Positions 51,627 to 60,722 of a stretch of 64,000 nt of DNA are shown here, piece by piece. The notes under the pieces were generated by a model, which did not search any database, was not told the DNA's origin, and saw only the letters and a list, made by a program, of their open reading frames with translations. Position 1 is the first letter of the stretch. The number at the start of each line of letters is the position of its first letter. The position numbers and the translations under genes were made by a program. This stretch comes from Nocardia takedensis NBRC 100417 (lineage in GTDB: Bacteria > Actinomycetota > Actinomycetes > Mycobacteriales > Mycobacteriaceae): assembly GCF_000308695.1 (NCBI RefSeq), contig NZ_BAGG01000092.1:28756-92755 (forward strand), read 5' to 3'.

Positions 51627-53189
51627 CTACTTCTTGGGGAACTTCAGTTTCGAGATGTCGAAACCTTCCAGACCCGGGGGAAGTTGATCCAGGCCCGCGG
51701 GCATGTTGGACAGGTCCATGCCGGGCGGCAGGCCGGGCATACCCGCGGGCATCCCGGGCAGACCGCCGCGGACCTTCGGCGGGGTGGGGCCGCGTCCGCC
51801 CTTCTTGCCCTTCTTGCCTTTGCGGTTGTTGGCGCGGCGGGAGCCGGGCATGCCCATCTGACGGCCCATCGCGGCCATCATCTTCTTGGCCTCGAAGAAC
51901 CGGTCCACGAGTTGGTTGACCTCGGAGACCTGCACACCGGAACCGTTGGCGATGCGCAGGCGGCGCGAGGCGTTGATGATCTTCGGGTTCTCGCGTTCGG
52001 CGGGGGTCATGCCGCGGATGATGGCCTGCACGCGGTCGAGTTGTTTGTCGTCGACCTGGGACAGCACGTCTTTCATCTGGCCCGCGCCCGGCAGCATGCC
52101 GAGCAGGTTGCCGATGGGGCCGAGTTTGCGGATGGCCAGCATCTGGTCGAGGAAGTCCTCGAGGGTGAGTTCGCCGCTGCCGATCTTGCGCGCGGCCTCC
52201 TCGGCCTGCTGCGCGTCGTAGACCTGTTCGGCCTGCTCGATCAGCGTCAGCACATCGCCCATGCCGAGGATGCGACTGGCCATGCGGTCGGGGTGGAAGA
52301 CGTCGAAGTCCTCGAGCTTCTCACCGGTGGAGGCGAACATGATCGGCGCGCCGGTCACGTTGCGCACCGACAGCGCCGCGCCGCCGCGGGCGTCGCCGTC
52401 GAGTTTGGTGAGCACGACGCCGGTGAAGCCGACGCCGTCGCGGAACGCCTCGGCGGTGCTGACCGCGTCCTGGCCGATCATCGCGTCGAGCACGAACAGC
52501 GTCTCGTCGGGCTGGACGGCGTCGCGGATGCCCGCGGCCTGCCGCATCAGCGTCTCGTCGATGCCGAGACGACCGGCGGTGTCGACGATGACGACGTCGT
52601 ACTGCTTGGCCTTCGCCTCGGCGACACCGTTGCGCGCGACCTCGACCGGATCGGCGGCGGTGATGCCGAGCGGGTTCTCGCCGCCGCCGACGGAAGTGCC
52701 GGGGTGCGGGGCGAAGACGGGGACCTGGGCACGTTCGCCGACCACCTGGAGCTGGGTGACGGCGCCGGGGCGCTGGAGGTCGCAGGCGACCAGCAGCGGC
52801 TGATGACCCTGCCCCTTCAGCCATTTGGCGAGCTTGCCCGCCAGGGTGGTCTTACCCGCGCCTTGCAGACCCGCGAGCATGATGACGGTGGGCGGGGTCT
52901 TGGCGAGGGTGATCCGGCGGGTCTCACCGCCGAGGATGCCGACCAGTTCCTCGTTGACGATCTTGACGACCTGCTGGGCCGGGTTCAGCGCCGCGGAGAC
53001 CTCCGCGCCCTTGGCGCGCTCCTTGATGCTGGCGATGAAACCGCGCACGACGGGCAGCGCGACGTCGGCTTCGAGCAGTGCCAGGCGGATCTCCCGGCAG
53101 GTGGCGTCGATGTCGGCCGGTGACAGTCGCCCCTTGCCGCGCAGATCCTTCAGGGCACCGGTAAGCCGGTCGGACAGGGATTCGAACAC
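51627..53189 (-). CDS. ffh: Signal recognition particle protein Ffh (SRP54)
   Basis: GTPase that binds 4.5S RNA and signal sequences and delivers ribosomes to FtsY. From the GTG at 53189 the protein has 520 residues. NG domain: G1 GLQGAGKTTLAGKLA and G3 DTAGRLGIDE. The M domain has methionine-rich helices and ends in a Pro/Gly/Met-rich tail (GMPAGMPGLPPGMDLSNMPA) typical of actinobacteria. The frame to 53567 is open but not protein-like. A partial duplicate of its 3' end lies directly downstream. Confidence 0.96.
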   Translation of the reverse strand: MFESLSDRLTGALKDLRGKGRLSPADIDATCREIRLALLEADVALPVVRGFIASIKERAKGAEVSAALNPAQQVVKIVNEELVGILGGETRRITLAKTPPTVIMLAGLQGAGKTTLAGKLAKWLKGQGHQPLLVACDLQRPGAVTQLQVVGERAQVPVFAPHPGTSVGGGENPLGITAADPVEVARNGVAEAKAKQYDVVIVDTAGRLGIDETLMRQAAGIRDAVQPDETLFVLDAMIGQDAVSTAEAFRDGVGFTGVVLTKLDGDARGGAALSVRNVTGAPIMFASTGEKLEDFDVFHPDRMASRILGMGDVLTLIEQAEQVYDAQQAEEAARKIGSGELTLEDFLDQMLAIRKLGPIGNLLGMLPGAGQMKDVLSQVDDKQLDRVQAIIRGMTPAERENPKIINASRRLRIANGSGVQVSEVNQLVDRFFEAKKMMAAMGRQMGMPGSRRANNRKGKKGKKGGRGPTPPKVRGGLPGMPAGMPGLPPGMDLSNMPAGLDQLPPGLEGFDISKLKFPKK

Positions 53190-53332
53190 CGATCGCGCTC
53201 CTGATCTCGGGGGACGTCCCTGGGGGACGGCAGCCGGGGGCGACCGGCCGGGTGGATGAACAGTGCATCCCAGGGTAATCGGATCGTCCACCTCGGCGCG
53301 CAACCGGTGCCGAACCGGGGAGGTCCCCCGTC

Positions 53333-53647
53333 TCAGCCGAGCGCGCGGCGGCGCGGTTCGACCGTCCGCCGGTAGTCGTGATTCTCGGCCGCCACCATGA
53401 ACATCGCCTCGCGGGCGGTGAGGCCGAGTTCGAGCGCCAGCTCGTCGAGCATGGCCATTTCCACATCGGTGATGATCTCGCGGGTGGCGGTCGTCGTCGC
53501 GATGGTCATCGCGGTCACCGCCTGCTTGCCGGTCAGCGTGCGGCCGGGCAGCCAGGAGACGACCCACAGGTCTCCACCGACGCAGCGCGCCATGTGGGTC
53601 GTCTCGTCACTGGTCATCGTTCGCGCAGAAACAACTTCGATAGCCAC
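53333..53647 (-). CDS. Small conserved hypothetical protein
   Basis: A 104-residue protein from GTG 53647, with GAGGGGAG 7 nt upstream; an internal ATG near 53617 is also possible. The middle reads GGDLWVVSWLPGRTLTGKQA and the C-terminal part is helical (VEMAMLDELALELGLTAREA). No signal peptide. I recall similar small proteins in Nocardia but no function. It lies between ffh and glnD on the same strand. Confidence 0.6.
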   Translation of the reverse strand: MAIEVVSARTMTSDETTHMARCVGGDLWVVSWLPGRTLTGKQAVTAMTIATTTATREIITDVEMAMLDELALELGLTAREAMFMVAAENHDYRRTVEPRRRALG

Positions 53648-53764
53648 CGAACTGCTCCCCTCGTGCTCGCGATAGCCGACCGGTCTGATACTAGGGAGCA
53701 CCGAAGGTCACTCAGCTATGTTTCGGCAAACGGTGTGCAACGGTTTGATTTCTGGGCATTCCGC

Positions 53765-53788
53765 CGGCGGACCCGCGTCGATCCGCCG
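53765..53788 (-). terminator. Possible hairpin after glnD
   Basis: CGGCGGA and TCCGCCG form a 7-bp stem with a 10-nt loop, about 25 nt past the glnD stop. No U-run follows; weak support. Confidence 0.25.
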
Positions 53789-53812
53789 ACGAACTGGGCA
53801 TTCGGTGAACAA

Positions 53813-56272
53813 TCAGGAAACCGGATCGGCGCCGGGAGAACCGGCGTCTTCCGGCTTCTTCGGTGCGGGTCTGGGCACCACGTCCAGAACGGCCTTCTCG
53901 ATCGCGGCCCGTCGCTCGGGCCCGTCGTCGGCCCCCAGTTCGAGGCCGAAGACGTCGACCACCGCCGAACCCATCGTCAGCACCTTGGCCCACCGCACGT
54001 TCACCCGTGACGCGGCGAAGGCGGCGGCCAACCTGCTCAGCATCCCGAGGCGATCCTCGGCGCGCAGCTCCAGGATCGCCTGGTCCGGGGTGGAACCGTC
54101 GGCCCAGATGACCCGCGGGTGGGCCTGCGCGTAGGGCTTGGGGACCGCCCCGGTGGCCTCGCGTTCGCGCTTGGACAGCAAGGCGGACAGGTCGAGATCA
54201 CCCGCACCGGCCCGGATCAGTTCCTGGCGCAGCAGACCCGGCTCCGGCGGATCGCCGAATTTCGGGGACACCACGAAGGTGTTGACCACCGACGAGCCCT
54301 CGCCACCCACCGAGGCCGACAGGACGCGCAGCGAATGCAGGGCCAACACGCCCGCGGCGTCGGAGAGCAACCCGGGCGTGTCCGGGGCGATGACGGTGAC
54401 CACGTAGGTGTACTTGCCCTCCCCCGGCCGCAGGTCGACGTGCACGCCGCCCGCGGTCGCCTTCTCCAGCAGTTCCGGGGCGATCGGTTCGGGGGTGGGC
54501 AGTTCCTCCCCGCGCATCACCAACCGGCAGCGCCGCACCAGTTCCCCGATCAGCGACGCCTTCCAGTCGCCCCACACCCCGGGGCCGGTGGCCAGCGAAT
54601 CGGCTTCGGCGAGCGTGTGCAGCAGTTCGAGCAGTTGCACGTCGCCGTCGAGAGCGTCGACGACCGAGCGCACCGTGTCGGGGTCGGCGAGGTCGCGGCG
54701 GGTCGCGGTGTCGGGCAGCAGCAGGTGGTGGCGCACGATGGCGCTCAGGGTCCGCACGTCGGAGGGCCACAGGCCCAGCCTGCGACCGATCTGGGTGGCC
54801 AGATCCGCGCCGACGACGCTGTGGTCGCCGCTGCGGCCCTTGCCGATGTCGTGCAGCAGCGCGCCGAGCATCAGCAGATCCGGGCGCGCCACGCGGGTGC
54901 TGATCGCGCTGGCGTAGGCGACGGTCTCCATCAGGTGACGGTCCACCGTCCAGGTGTGGATGGCGTCGCGCGGCGGCAGGTCACGCACCGCGCCCCATTC
55001 GGGCAGCAGTCGCCCCCACAGGCCGGTGCGGTCCAGCGCCTCGATCGCGTTGATCACCCCGCGCCCGGAGCCGAGCAGCACCAGCAGATCGTTGAGCGCG
55101 TCCTTGGGCCACGGTTCGCGCAGTTCGGGCGCGTCCTCGGACAGGCGGTTGAGGGTGGTCGCCGACATGGGCAGACCGGTCTGCGCCGAGGCCGCCGAGA
55201 CCCGCAGGATCAGCCCGGGATCGCGCTGCGGTCGCGCGTCCCGGGCGAGCACCACCTCACCGCTGTGCTCGACCACCCCCTCATCGAGTGGTCGACGCAC
55301 CGGCATGCGGCGCAGTCGGGCCAGGCCGCGCCGCGGCAGCGCGTTGGCGGCGGTGCGCAATCCGACATCCACCGAATAGCTCACCGTGCGGGCCGAATCG
55401 CTCAGGGTGCGGGCCAGGTCGAACCGGTCGCCGATGCGCAGCGCGGCGCCGATCTCGTCGGCGTCCTGGGCGCGCAGTTGGTCGCGCGCCCGCCCGGCCA
55501 CCCGGTGCAGTTCGGTGCGCACGTCGAGCAGACGGCGGTGCGCGTGCTTGAGTCCGCCGCCGGGCACGTCGGGGCCGAGACCGGGCATGGCGTCGGTCAA
55601 CTGGGCGATCGAGAGGGCGTCGAGCAACTGGATGTCGCGCAGGCCGCCGCGGCCGTTCTTCAGATCTGGTTCCGCGCGGTGGGCGATCTCACCGCTGCGC
55701 TCCCAACGCGACTGCGCGGCCGCGATCAGATCGTCGAAACGGGTGCGGATTCCGGTGCGCCACTCCCGACGCACCCCGCCGATGAGCAGATTGCTCAGTT
55801 CCACGTCGCCGACGATGTGCCGGGCCTCGAGCATGCCCAGCGCGGCGATCAGGTCGTCGTTGGCGACCCGCAGCGCCTGCGGGACGGTGCGGACACTGTG
55901 GTCGAGTTTGATGTGGGCGTCCCACAGCGGGTACCAGAGCTGATCGGCCACCTCGGCCACCCGCGTCGGATCGACGTTGTCGTGCAGCAGCACCAGGTCC
56001 AGATCCGAGTACGGCAGCATCTCGCGCCTGCCGAGCCCGCCCACCGCCACCACGGCCAAACCGCTGTCGGCGACGATCCCCAGTTCGGCCCCCTTGCTGG
56101 TCAGCCACAACTCGTAGAGATCGACCAGGGCCGCCCGCAGGGATTCGGCGTCCAGGCGCGGATTGCGGGGTAACCCGCCGTCGAGTAATTGTTCGCGGGC
56201 GCGGACCAGGTCCGCCGCCCCGTTGGACACCTTGCCGTTCGTCCGTGCGCCGCTGTCACGCTCGTTACCCAC
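53813..56272 (-). CDS. glnD: [Protein-PII] uridylyl/adenylyltransferase GlnD
   Basis: Nitrogen sensor that modifies and demodifies PII. In actinobacteria GlnD adenylylates GlnK at Tyr51. The 819-residue protein shows the nucleotidyltransferase signature GGLGRREMLPYSDLDLVLLH (DxD) at about 75-95, the HD domain (LLHDIGKGRSGDHS) at about 470-485, and two C-terminal ACT domains (VIAPDTPGLLSDAAGVLALH; LRAEDRLGMLSRLAAAFAAS) that bind glutamine. It starts at GTG 56272. Last gene of the amt-glnK-glnD operon. Confidence 0.96.
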   Translation of the reverse strand: MGNERDSGARTNGKVSNGAADLVRAREQLLDGGLPRNPRLDAESLRAALVDLYELWLTSKGAELGIVADSGLAVVAVGGLGRREMLPYSDLDLVLLHDNVDPTRVAEVADQLWYPLWDAHIKLDHSVRTVPQALRVANDDLIAALGMLEARHIVGDVELSNLLIGGVRREWRTGIRTRFDDLIAAAQSRWERSGEIAHRAEPDLKNGRGGLRDIQLLDALSIAQLTDAMPGLGPDVPGGGLKHAHRRLLDVRTELHRVAGRARDQLRAQDADEIGAALRIGDRFDLARTLSDSARTVSYSVDVGLRTAANALPRRGLARLRRMPVRRPLDEGVVEHSGEVVLARDARPQRDPGLILRVSAASAQTGLPMSATTLNRLSEDAPELREPWPKDALNDLLVLLGSGRGVINAIEALDRTGLWGRLLPEWGAVRDLPPRDAIHTWTVDRHLMETVAYASAISTRVARPDLLMLGALLHDIGKGRSGDHSVVGADLATQIGRRLGLWPSDVRTLSAIVRHHLLLPDTATRRDLADPDTVRSVVDALDGDVQLLELLHTLAEADSLATGPGVWGDWKASLIGELVRRCRLVMRGEELPTPEPIAPELLEKATAGGVHVDLRPGEGKYTYVVTVIAPDTPGLLSDAAGVLALHSLRVLSASVGGEGSSVVNTFVVSPKFGDPPEPGLLRQELIRAGAGDLDLSALLSKREREATGAVPKPYAQAHPRVIWADGSTPDQAILELRAEDRLGMLSRLAAAFAASRVNVRWAKVLTMGSAVVDVFGLELGADDGPERRAAIEKAVLDVVPRPAPKKPEDAGSPGADPVS

Positions 56273-56373
56273 AAACCCACCGCCCGTCCAATGTCGGCGG
56301 CCCCGCCCCGACCGGTTTCACCGGTGGGAGCGAGGCCGCCGCTCGATTCGATTTTCCGTGCCGACCGTGCGGT

Positions 56374-56712
56374 CTAGAGGGCGTCGGTCCCGCGTTCGCC
56401 GGTCCGGACGCGGACGATCGTGTCGACCGGGGTCACCCAGACCTTGCCGTCACCGATCTTGCCGGTGCGCGAAGCCTCGACGATCACCTCGACGACCTTG
56501 TCGACCGAGGCGTCGTCCACGACGACCTCGACCCGGACCTTCGGGACGAAGTCGACCGAGTACTCCGCACCGCGGTAGACCTCGGTGTGGCCCTTCTGAC
56601 GCCCGTACCCCTGGACCTCACTGACCGTCATACCGAGCACACCCGCCTGCTCGAGCCCGGACTTCACGTCCTCGAGGGTGAACGGTTTGACGATTGCCGT
56701 GATCAGTTTCAT
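56374..56712 (-). CDS. glnK: Nitrogen regulatory PII protein GlnK
   Basis: A 112-residue trimeric signal protein, the exact family length. The T-loop (GRQKGHTEVYRGAEYSVDF) contains Y51, the residue GlnD modifies. The C-terminal signatures TGKIGDGKVWV and VRTGERGTDAL are complete. The ATG at 56712 is preferred over an ATG 9 nt upstream because AGGAGG abuts the earlier one. It lies 5 nt after the amt stop, as expected for GlnK that blocks Amt when nitrogen is plentiful. Confidence 0.97.
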   Translation of the reverse strand: MKLITAIVKPFTLEDVKSGLEQAGVLGMTVSEVQGYGRQKGHTEVYRGAEYSVDFVPKVRVEVVVDDASVDKVVEVIVEASRTGKIGDGKVWVTPVDTIVRVRTGERGTDAL

Positions 56713-56717
56713 TGTCG

Positions 56718-58064
56718 TCATGCCTCCTTGACGAGCGTGCGCGCCGTGCCACCCACAGCAGCGAAATCGTATGCGGTCTCCGCGTGCTCGGACTCGTCGA
56801 GACCCGCCGACTCCTCCTCCTCGGACGCGCGCAAGCCGATGGTGAACTTGATGGCGAACGCGATGACCGCCGTCACGACCAGGGAGTACGCGAGAACGGT
56901 GAACGCACCGACCGCCTGCAGCTTCAACTGCTCGATGCCACCACCGTAGAACAAGCCTTCGATCGCCGCCGGTGCTTCGGGCGCGGCGACCAGGCCGACC
57001 ATCAGCGTGCCGATCAGACCGCCGACGAGGTGGACGCCCACCACGTCGAGCGAATCGTCGAACTTGAAGCGGAACTTCAGGCCGACGGCCAAGGCGCACA
57101 GCGCACCCGCGACGACACCGATGGCCAGCGCGCCGACCACGTTGACGGTGTTACAGGACGGGGTGATCGCGACCAGACCGGCCACGATGCCCGAGGCCGC
57201 GCCCAGCGTGGTGGGCTTGCCGTCGCGCAACTTCTCCACCAGCAGCCAGGCCAGCAGCGCCGCGGCGGTCGCCACGGTGGTGGTCAGGAAGGTCGCGGCG
57301 GAGATGCCGTTGGAACCCGCGGCCGAACCGGCGTTGAAGCCGTACCAGCCGAACCACAGCAGACCGGCGCCGAGCATGACGAACGGCAGGTTGTGCGGGC
57401 GGAACGGGGTCTGCGGCCAGCCCTTGCGCTTGCCGAGGATCAGGGCCAGGACCAAGCCCGCGGCGCCGGCGTTGATGTGCACAGCGGTACCACCGGCGAA
57501 GTCGATCGCCTTGAGGTTGTTGGCGATCCAGCCACCCTCCTCGGCGGTGTAGCCGTCGAAGGCGAAGACCCAGTGCGCGACCGGAAAGTAGACGACCGTC
57601 ACCCAGATGCCGGCGAACAGGAGCCAGGAACCGAACTTGAGGCGGTCGGCGACCGCGCCCGAGATGAGGGCGACCGTGATGATCGCGAACATGAGCTGGA
57701 ACGCGACGAACAGCGATAGCGGAATCGTACCGAATACCGGAATCGCGGCGGGCGCCGCCGGATCGGTGGAAGCCAGGTAGCTACCGCCGAATACCGACTT
57801 CAATCCGAAATACTGCCCCGGGTCGCCGATGAGATTGCCTTTGTCCTCACCGAAGGTCATCGAGAAGCCGTACAGCACCCATAGAATCGTCACCAATCCC
57901 ATGGCGCTGATGCTCATCATGATCATGTTCAGCACGTTCTTCGCGCGGACCATGCCGCCGTAGAAGAACGCGAGTCCGGGTGTCATCAGGAGCACGAGTG
58001 CTGAGCTGGCCAGCATCCATGCGGTGTCACCGGCGTCCGGCGCGCCGATTACGGGAAATGCCAC
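56718..58064 (-). CDS. amt: Ammonium transporter
   Basis: A 448-residue Amt/MEP/Rh channel with eleven predicted helices. Typical segments are LMTPGLAFFYGGMVRAKNVL near the N-terminus, HWVFAFDG (pore His region), FAGGTAVHINAGAAGLVLA and GVHLVGGLIGTL (second pore His). The C-terminal cytoplasmic tail is where GlnK docks. GTG start at 58064, with AGGAGG upstream. GlnR-like repeats lie 73-163 nt upstream. Confidence 0.97.
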   Translation of the reverse strand: MAFPVIGAPDAGDTAWMLASSALVLLMTPGLAFFYGGMVRAKNVLNMIMMSISAMGLVTILWVLYGFSMTFGEDKGNLIGDPGQYFGLKSVFGGSYLASTDPAAPAAIPVFGTIPLSLFVAFQLMFAIITVALISGAVADRLKFGSWLLFAGIWVTVVYFPVAHWVFAFDGYTAEEGGWIANNLKAIDFAGGTAVHINAGAAGLVLALILGKRKGWPQTPFRPHNLPFVMLGAGLLWFGWYGFNAGSAAGSNGISAATFLTTTVATAAALLAWLLVEKLRDGKPTTLGAASGIVAGLVAITPSCNTVNVVGALAIGVVAGALCALAVGLKFRFKFDDSLDVVGVHLVGGLIGTLMVGLVAAPEAPAAIEGLFYGGGIEQLKLQAVGAFTVLAYSLVVTAVIAFAIKFTIGLRASEEEESAGLDESEHAETAYDFAAVGGTARTLVKEA

Positions 58065-58136
58065 CTTAATGTCCTCCTCATCTCGGGCCCTGCCGATTCC
58101 GGCAAATGGACCTGCACAGAAGGTTCCTCACTCGGT

Positions 58137-58174
58137 GTTTCATCCGTCATGCTGTGATGTTTCACCTGCGTGAA
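58137..58174 (-). promoter_or_regulatory. Candidate GlnR operator upstream of amt
   Basis: On the minus strand: TTCAC, 6 nt, GAAAC, then 17 nt, GAAAC. The two GAAAC boxes are exactly 22 nt apart (plus-strand GTTTC at 58137-58141 and 58159-58163), the period of the GTnAC-n6-GAAAC double site bound by GlnR in actinobacteria. The second GTnAC half (GCATG) is poor. Confidence 0.65.
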
Positions 58175-58201
58175 CGGATCGCTTGTTTGTGTTGCTTCCA
58201 C

Positions 58202-58227
58202 GTTTCGTGACGTGCACCACACGTTTC
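58202..58227 (-). promoter_or_regulatory. Second GAAAC pair upstream of amt
   Basis: GTTTC at 58202-58206 and 58223-58227 (GAAAC on the minus strand), 21 nt apart, with TGCAC and GTCAC between them. It may be a further, weaker GlnR site. The rest of the 360-nt gap between amt and ftsY shows no gene. Confidence 0.45.
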
Positions 58228-58423
58228 TTCGCAGGTGTGAGGCTCGCACCGCACCAGAGAAAACGTACTTACCGAACAGTAGGAATCGGCAAACATTCCG
58301 CCTCCGCCACGCCGGGTTTGCGGAGACCGCGCCGAACCCGTCGCGGCATTTCCCGCACACCGCCCGCGGCCCGTCGTTCCCGACGGACCCGCGGGCGGCT
58401 CAGCAAATCTCCCGCACCGGGCC

Positions 58424-60169
58424 TCAGCCCAGCAGCGCGTCCACGAAAGCGCCCGGCTCGAACGGGGCCAGATCGTCCGCGCCCTCGCCGAGACCGACCA
58501 ACTTCACCGGAACACCCAATTCGTGCTGCACCTGGAAGACGATGCCGCCCTTGGCGGTGCCGTCCAACTTGGTCAGGACCACGCCGGTGATGTCGACCAC
58601 CTCGGCGAACACCCGGGCCTGCATCAGACCGTTCTGGCCGACCGTCGCGTCCAGGACCAGCAGCACCTCGTCCACCGCGGCCTTCTTCTCCACGACCCGC
58701 TTCACCTTGCCCAACTCGTCCATCAGGCCGGTCTTGGTGTGCAGCCTGCCCGCGGTGTCGATCAGCACCGCGTCCACGCCGCGCTCGATCCCCGCCGAGA
58801 CCGCGTCGAAGGCCACCGCCGCCGGATCGGCCGCTTCCTTGCCGCGCACGGTCTCCGCGCCGACCCGCTCACCCCAGGTCTGGAGCTGATCGGCCGCGGC
58901 GGCGCGGAAGGTATCGGCCGCGCCCAACAGCACCCGGCGACCGTCGGCCACCAGAACGCGGGCCAATTTGCCCGTGGTCGTGGTCTTGCCGGTGCCGTTC
59001 ACGCCGACCACCAACAAGATCGACGGATGATCGTCGTGCGGGAGCGCGCGCACCGCGCGATCCAACTCCGGACGCAACGCCTCGATCAACACCGACCGCA
59101 GCACCTCGCGGGCCTGCTCGGTGGTCCGCACACTGCGCGAAGCCATCTCCTCGCGCAACCGGCTCACCACGGCCTCGGTGCTCGCGGTGCCCAGATCGGC
59201 CAGCACCAGCGTGTCCTCGACCTCCTCCCACGAATCCTCGTCCAGATCGCCGCCGCCCAGCAGACCCAGCAGCGACTTGCCGACGGCGTTCTGCGAGCGC
59301 GACAGACGGCCGCGCAGGCGGACCAGACGGCCGCTGGTGGGTTCGATCTCCTCGGTCGGGACGGGTTCCGTCGCGGGGGGCGTCGCGCCCGTGGTCTTCG
59401 CGGGTGCCGCGGCCTCGGTCGGGGCGGTGTCGGTCGAGGGGGCCGTGGCCGGGGCCGTGGGCTCGGCGGGAGCGGTCCCGGTCGTCGGAGCCTTCCCGGT
59501 GGGGGCTGTGGTCGTGGCCTCGGCGGGCGTCGTGCCGGTGGTCGGAGCCACACCGGTGGTGGGAGCCACACCGGTGGTCGGCGTCGTGCCGGTCGTCGGA
59601 GCCGCGCCGGTTGCCGGGGCAGTCCCCGTCGTCGGAGCCGTGTCGGTCGCGGGCGCTACTCCCGCGTCCTTCGCGGGTGCCCCGGTGGTGTCGGCCTGCG
59701 CCGTGCCCGCAGTCTCGTCCGGCGGTGTGATCACACCCGTGCCGGATTCGGTGGCGTCCGATTCGGTGACGGTCGGCGCTGTGTCGGTGGGGGCGGTGTC
59801 GGTGGGGGCCTGCGGTTCGGTCGAGGTGTCGGGCTCGACGTCGGTGTCGGGCAGGGTGACATTCGTGATGCCGCGTTTGGGCGCGTCGCGGGGAATTGCG
59901 GCGTCGTCGCCGACGTGCGGTTGACCGTCGGTGTCGGTGCGTTCGACGGGGAGCGGCTCCGGGTGGGTCGCGGTGGCCGCGCCGCCCTGGCTGAAACTGA
60001 AGCCGCCGGACGCGGCATAACCGCCCGACCGGTCGGTCAGCTCCTTGTTCTCCTCCGCGGGCGCCGTCAGCGAGACGCGTCGGCGCTTGTACAGAACGAA
60101 TCCGGCCACCAGCGCCACCAACAGCAGCGCGGCGACCACGGCAACGAGAATCCAGGCTTCGGCACTCAC
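58424..60169 (-). CDS. ftsY: Signal recognition particle receptor FtsY
   Basis: Membrane-bound SRP receptor GTPase. From the GTG at 60169 the protein has 581 residues, far longer than the 422 of M. tuberculosis. Order: one membrane helix at about 5-27; an acidic, disordered linker from about 30 to 275 with many GTAPTT- and GVAPTT-like repeats; then the NG domain with G1 GVNGTGKTTTTGKLARVL and G3 DTAGRLHTKTGLM. The extra length is all linker. The NG domain is complete. Confidence 0.95.
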   Translation of the reverse strand: MSAEAWILVAVVAALLLVALVAGFVLYKRRRVSLTAPAEENKELTDRSGGYAASGGFSFSQGGAATATHPEPLPVERTDTDGQPHVGDDAAIPRDAPKRGITNVTLPDTDVEPDTSTEPQAPTDTAPTDTAPTVTESDATESGTGVITPPDETAGTAQADTTGAPAKDAGVAPATDTAPTTGTAPATGAAPTTGTTPTTGVAPTTGVAPTTGTTPAEATTTAPTGKAPTTGTAPAEPTAPATAPSTDTAPTEAAAPAKTTGATPPATEPVPTEEIEPTSGRLVRLRGRLSRSQNAVGKSLLGLLGGGDLDEDSWEEVEDTLVLADLGTASTEAVVSRLREEMASRSVRTTEQAREVLRSVLIEALRPELDRAVRALPHDDHPSILLVVGVNGTGKTTTTGKLARVLVADGRRVLLGAADTFRAAAADQLQTWGERVGAETVRGKEAADPAAVAFDAVSAGIERGVDAVLIDTAGRLHTKTGLMDELGKVKRVVEKKAAVDEVLLVLDATVGQNGLMQARVFAEVVDITGVVLTKLDGTAKGGIVFQVQHELGVPVKLVGLGEGADDLAPFEPGAFVDALLG

Positions 60170-60319
60170 ACCGACATCCTTGCAGAAGTGGCCGCGCGGG
60201 CAGGCCGGCGCGTCGCGCCGCAGGTCCTCGGCTCGCGGGCCGTGCGGACGGGCAGCGATCGGGCGGTGAACAGTGCCCCCGAGATTTCTTGTCCTGCGGA
60301 ACTTCTCGCGAAGTGACAA

Positions 60320-60325
60320 TAGGAT
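60320..60325 (+). promoter_or_regulatory. -10 box for a leaderless DUF2237 transcript
   Basis: TAGGAT ends 7 nt before the GTG at 60333, with no Shine-Dalgarno sequence. Confidence 0.55.
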
Positions 60326-60332
60326 CGGCGAC

Positions 60333-60722
60333 GTGACCGATCGAAACGTGCTTGGGGGGCCGCTGGAAGAGTGCGGCACCGATCCGCTCACCGGCTTCTA
60401 CCGCGACGGCTGCTGCAGCACCGGACCGGAGGATCTCGGTAGCCACACGGTGTGCACAGTGGTAACGGCTGAGTTCCTCGAGCATCAGGCGTCCATCGGG
60501 AACGACTTGAGCACGCCGCGGCCCGCGAACAATTTCCCCGGTTTGCAGCCGGGCGACCGCTGGTGCGTGGTCGCCGTGCGCTGGTTGCACGCCCACGAGG
60601 ACGGCGTCGCCGCCCCCGTGGTGCTGGCCGCCACCCATGAGAACGCTCTGGAAGTGATCTCCATGGACATCCTGCGCAAATACGCCGTCGACGTCCCCGA
60701 CGACGTCAGCGACCTGCTCTGA
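60333..60722 (+). CDS. DUF2237 family protein
   Basis: A 129-residue protein that opens RNVLGGPLEECGTDPLTGFY followed by RDGCC, the signature of DUF2237. Other conserved parts are TVVTAEFLEHQASIGNDLST and PGLQPGDRWCVVAVRW. The clustered cysteines may bind metal. Function is unknown in all lineages. It is inserted in opposite orientation between ftsY and smc, a position not seen in the mycobacterial layout. Confidence 0.88.
   Translation: MTDRNVLGGPLEECGTDPLTGFYRDGCCSTGPEDLGSHTVCTVVTAEFLEHQASIGNDLSTPRPANNFPGLQPGDRWCVVAVRWLHAHEDGVAAPVVLAATHENALEVISMDILRKYAVDVPDDVSDLL

Noticed and set aside
51627..53567. Longer ffh with a start at 53567
   Set aside because: The extension overlaps the small gene at 53333-53647 and is not protein-like; FESLSDRLTGALKDLRGKG is the normal Ffh N-terminus.
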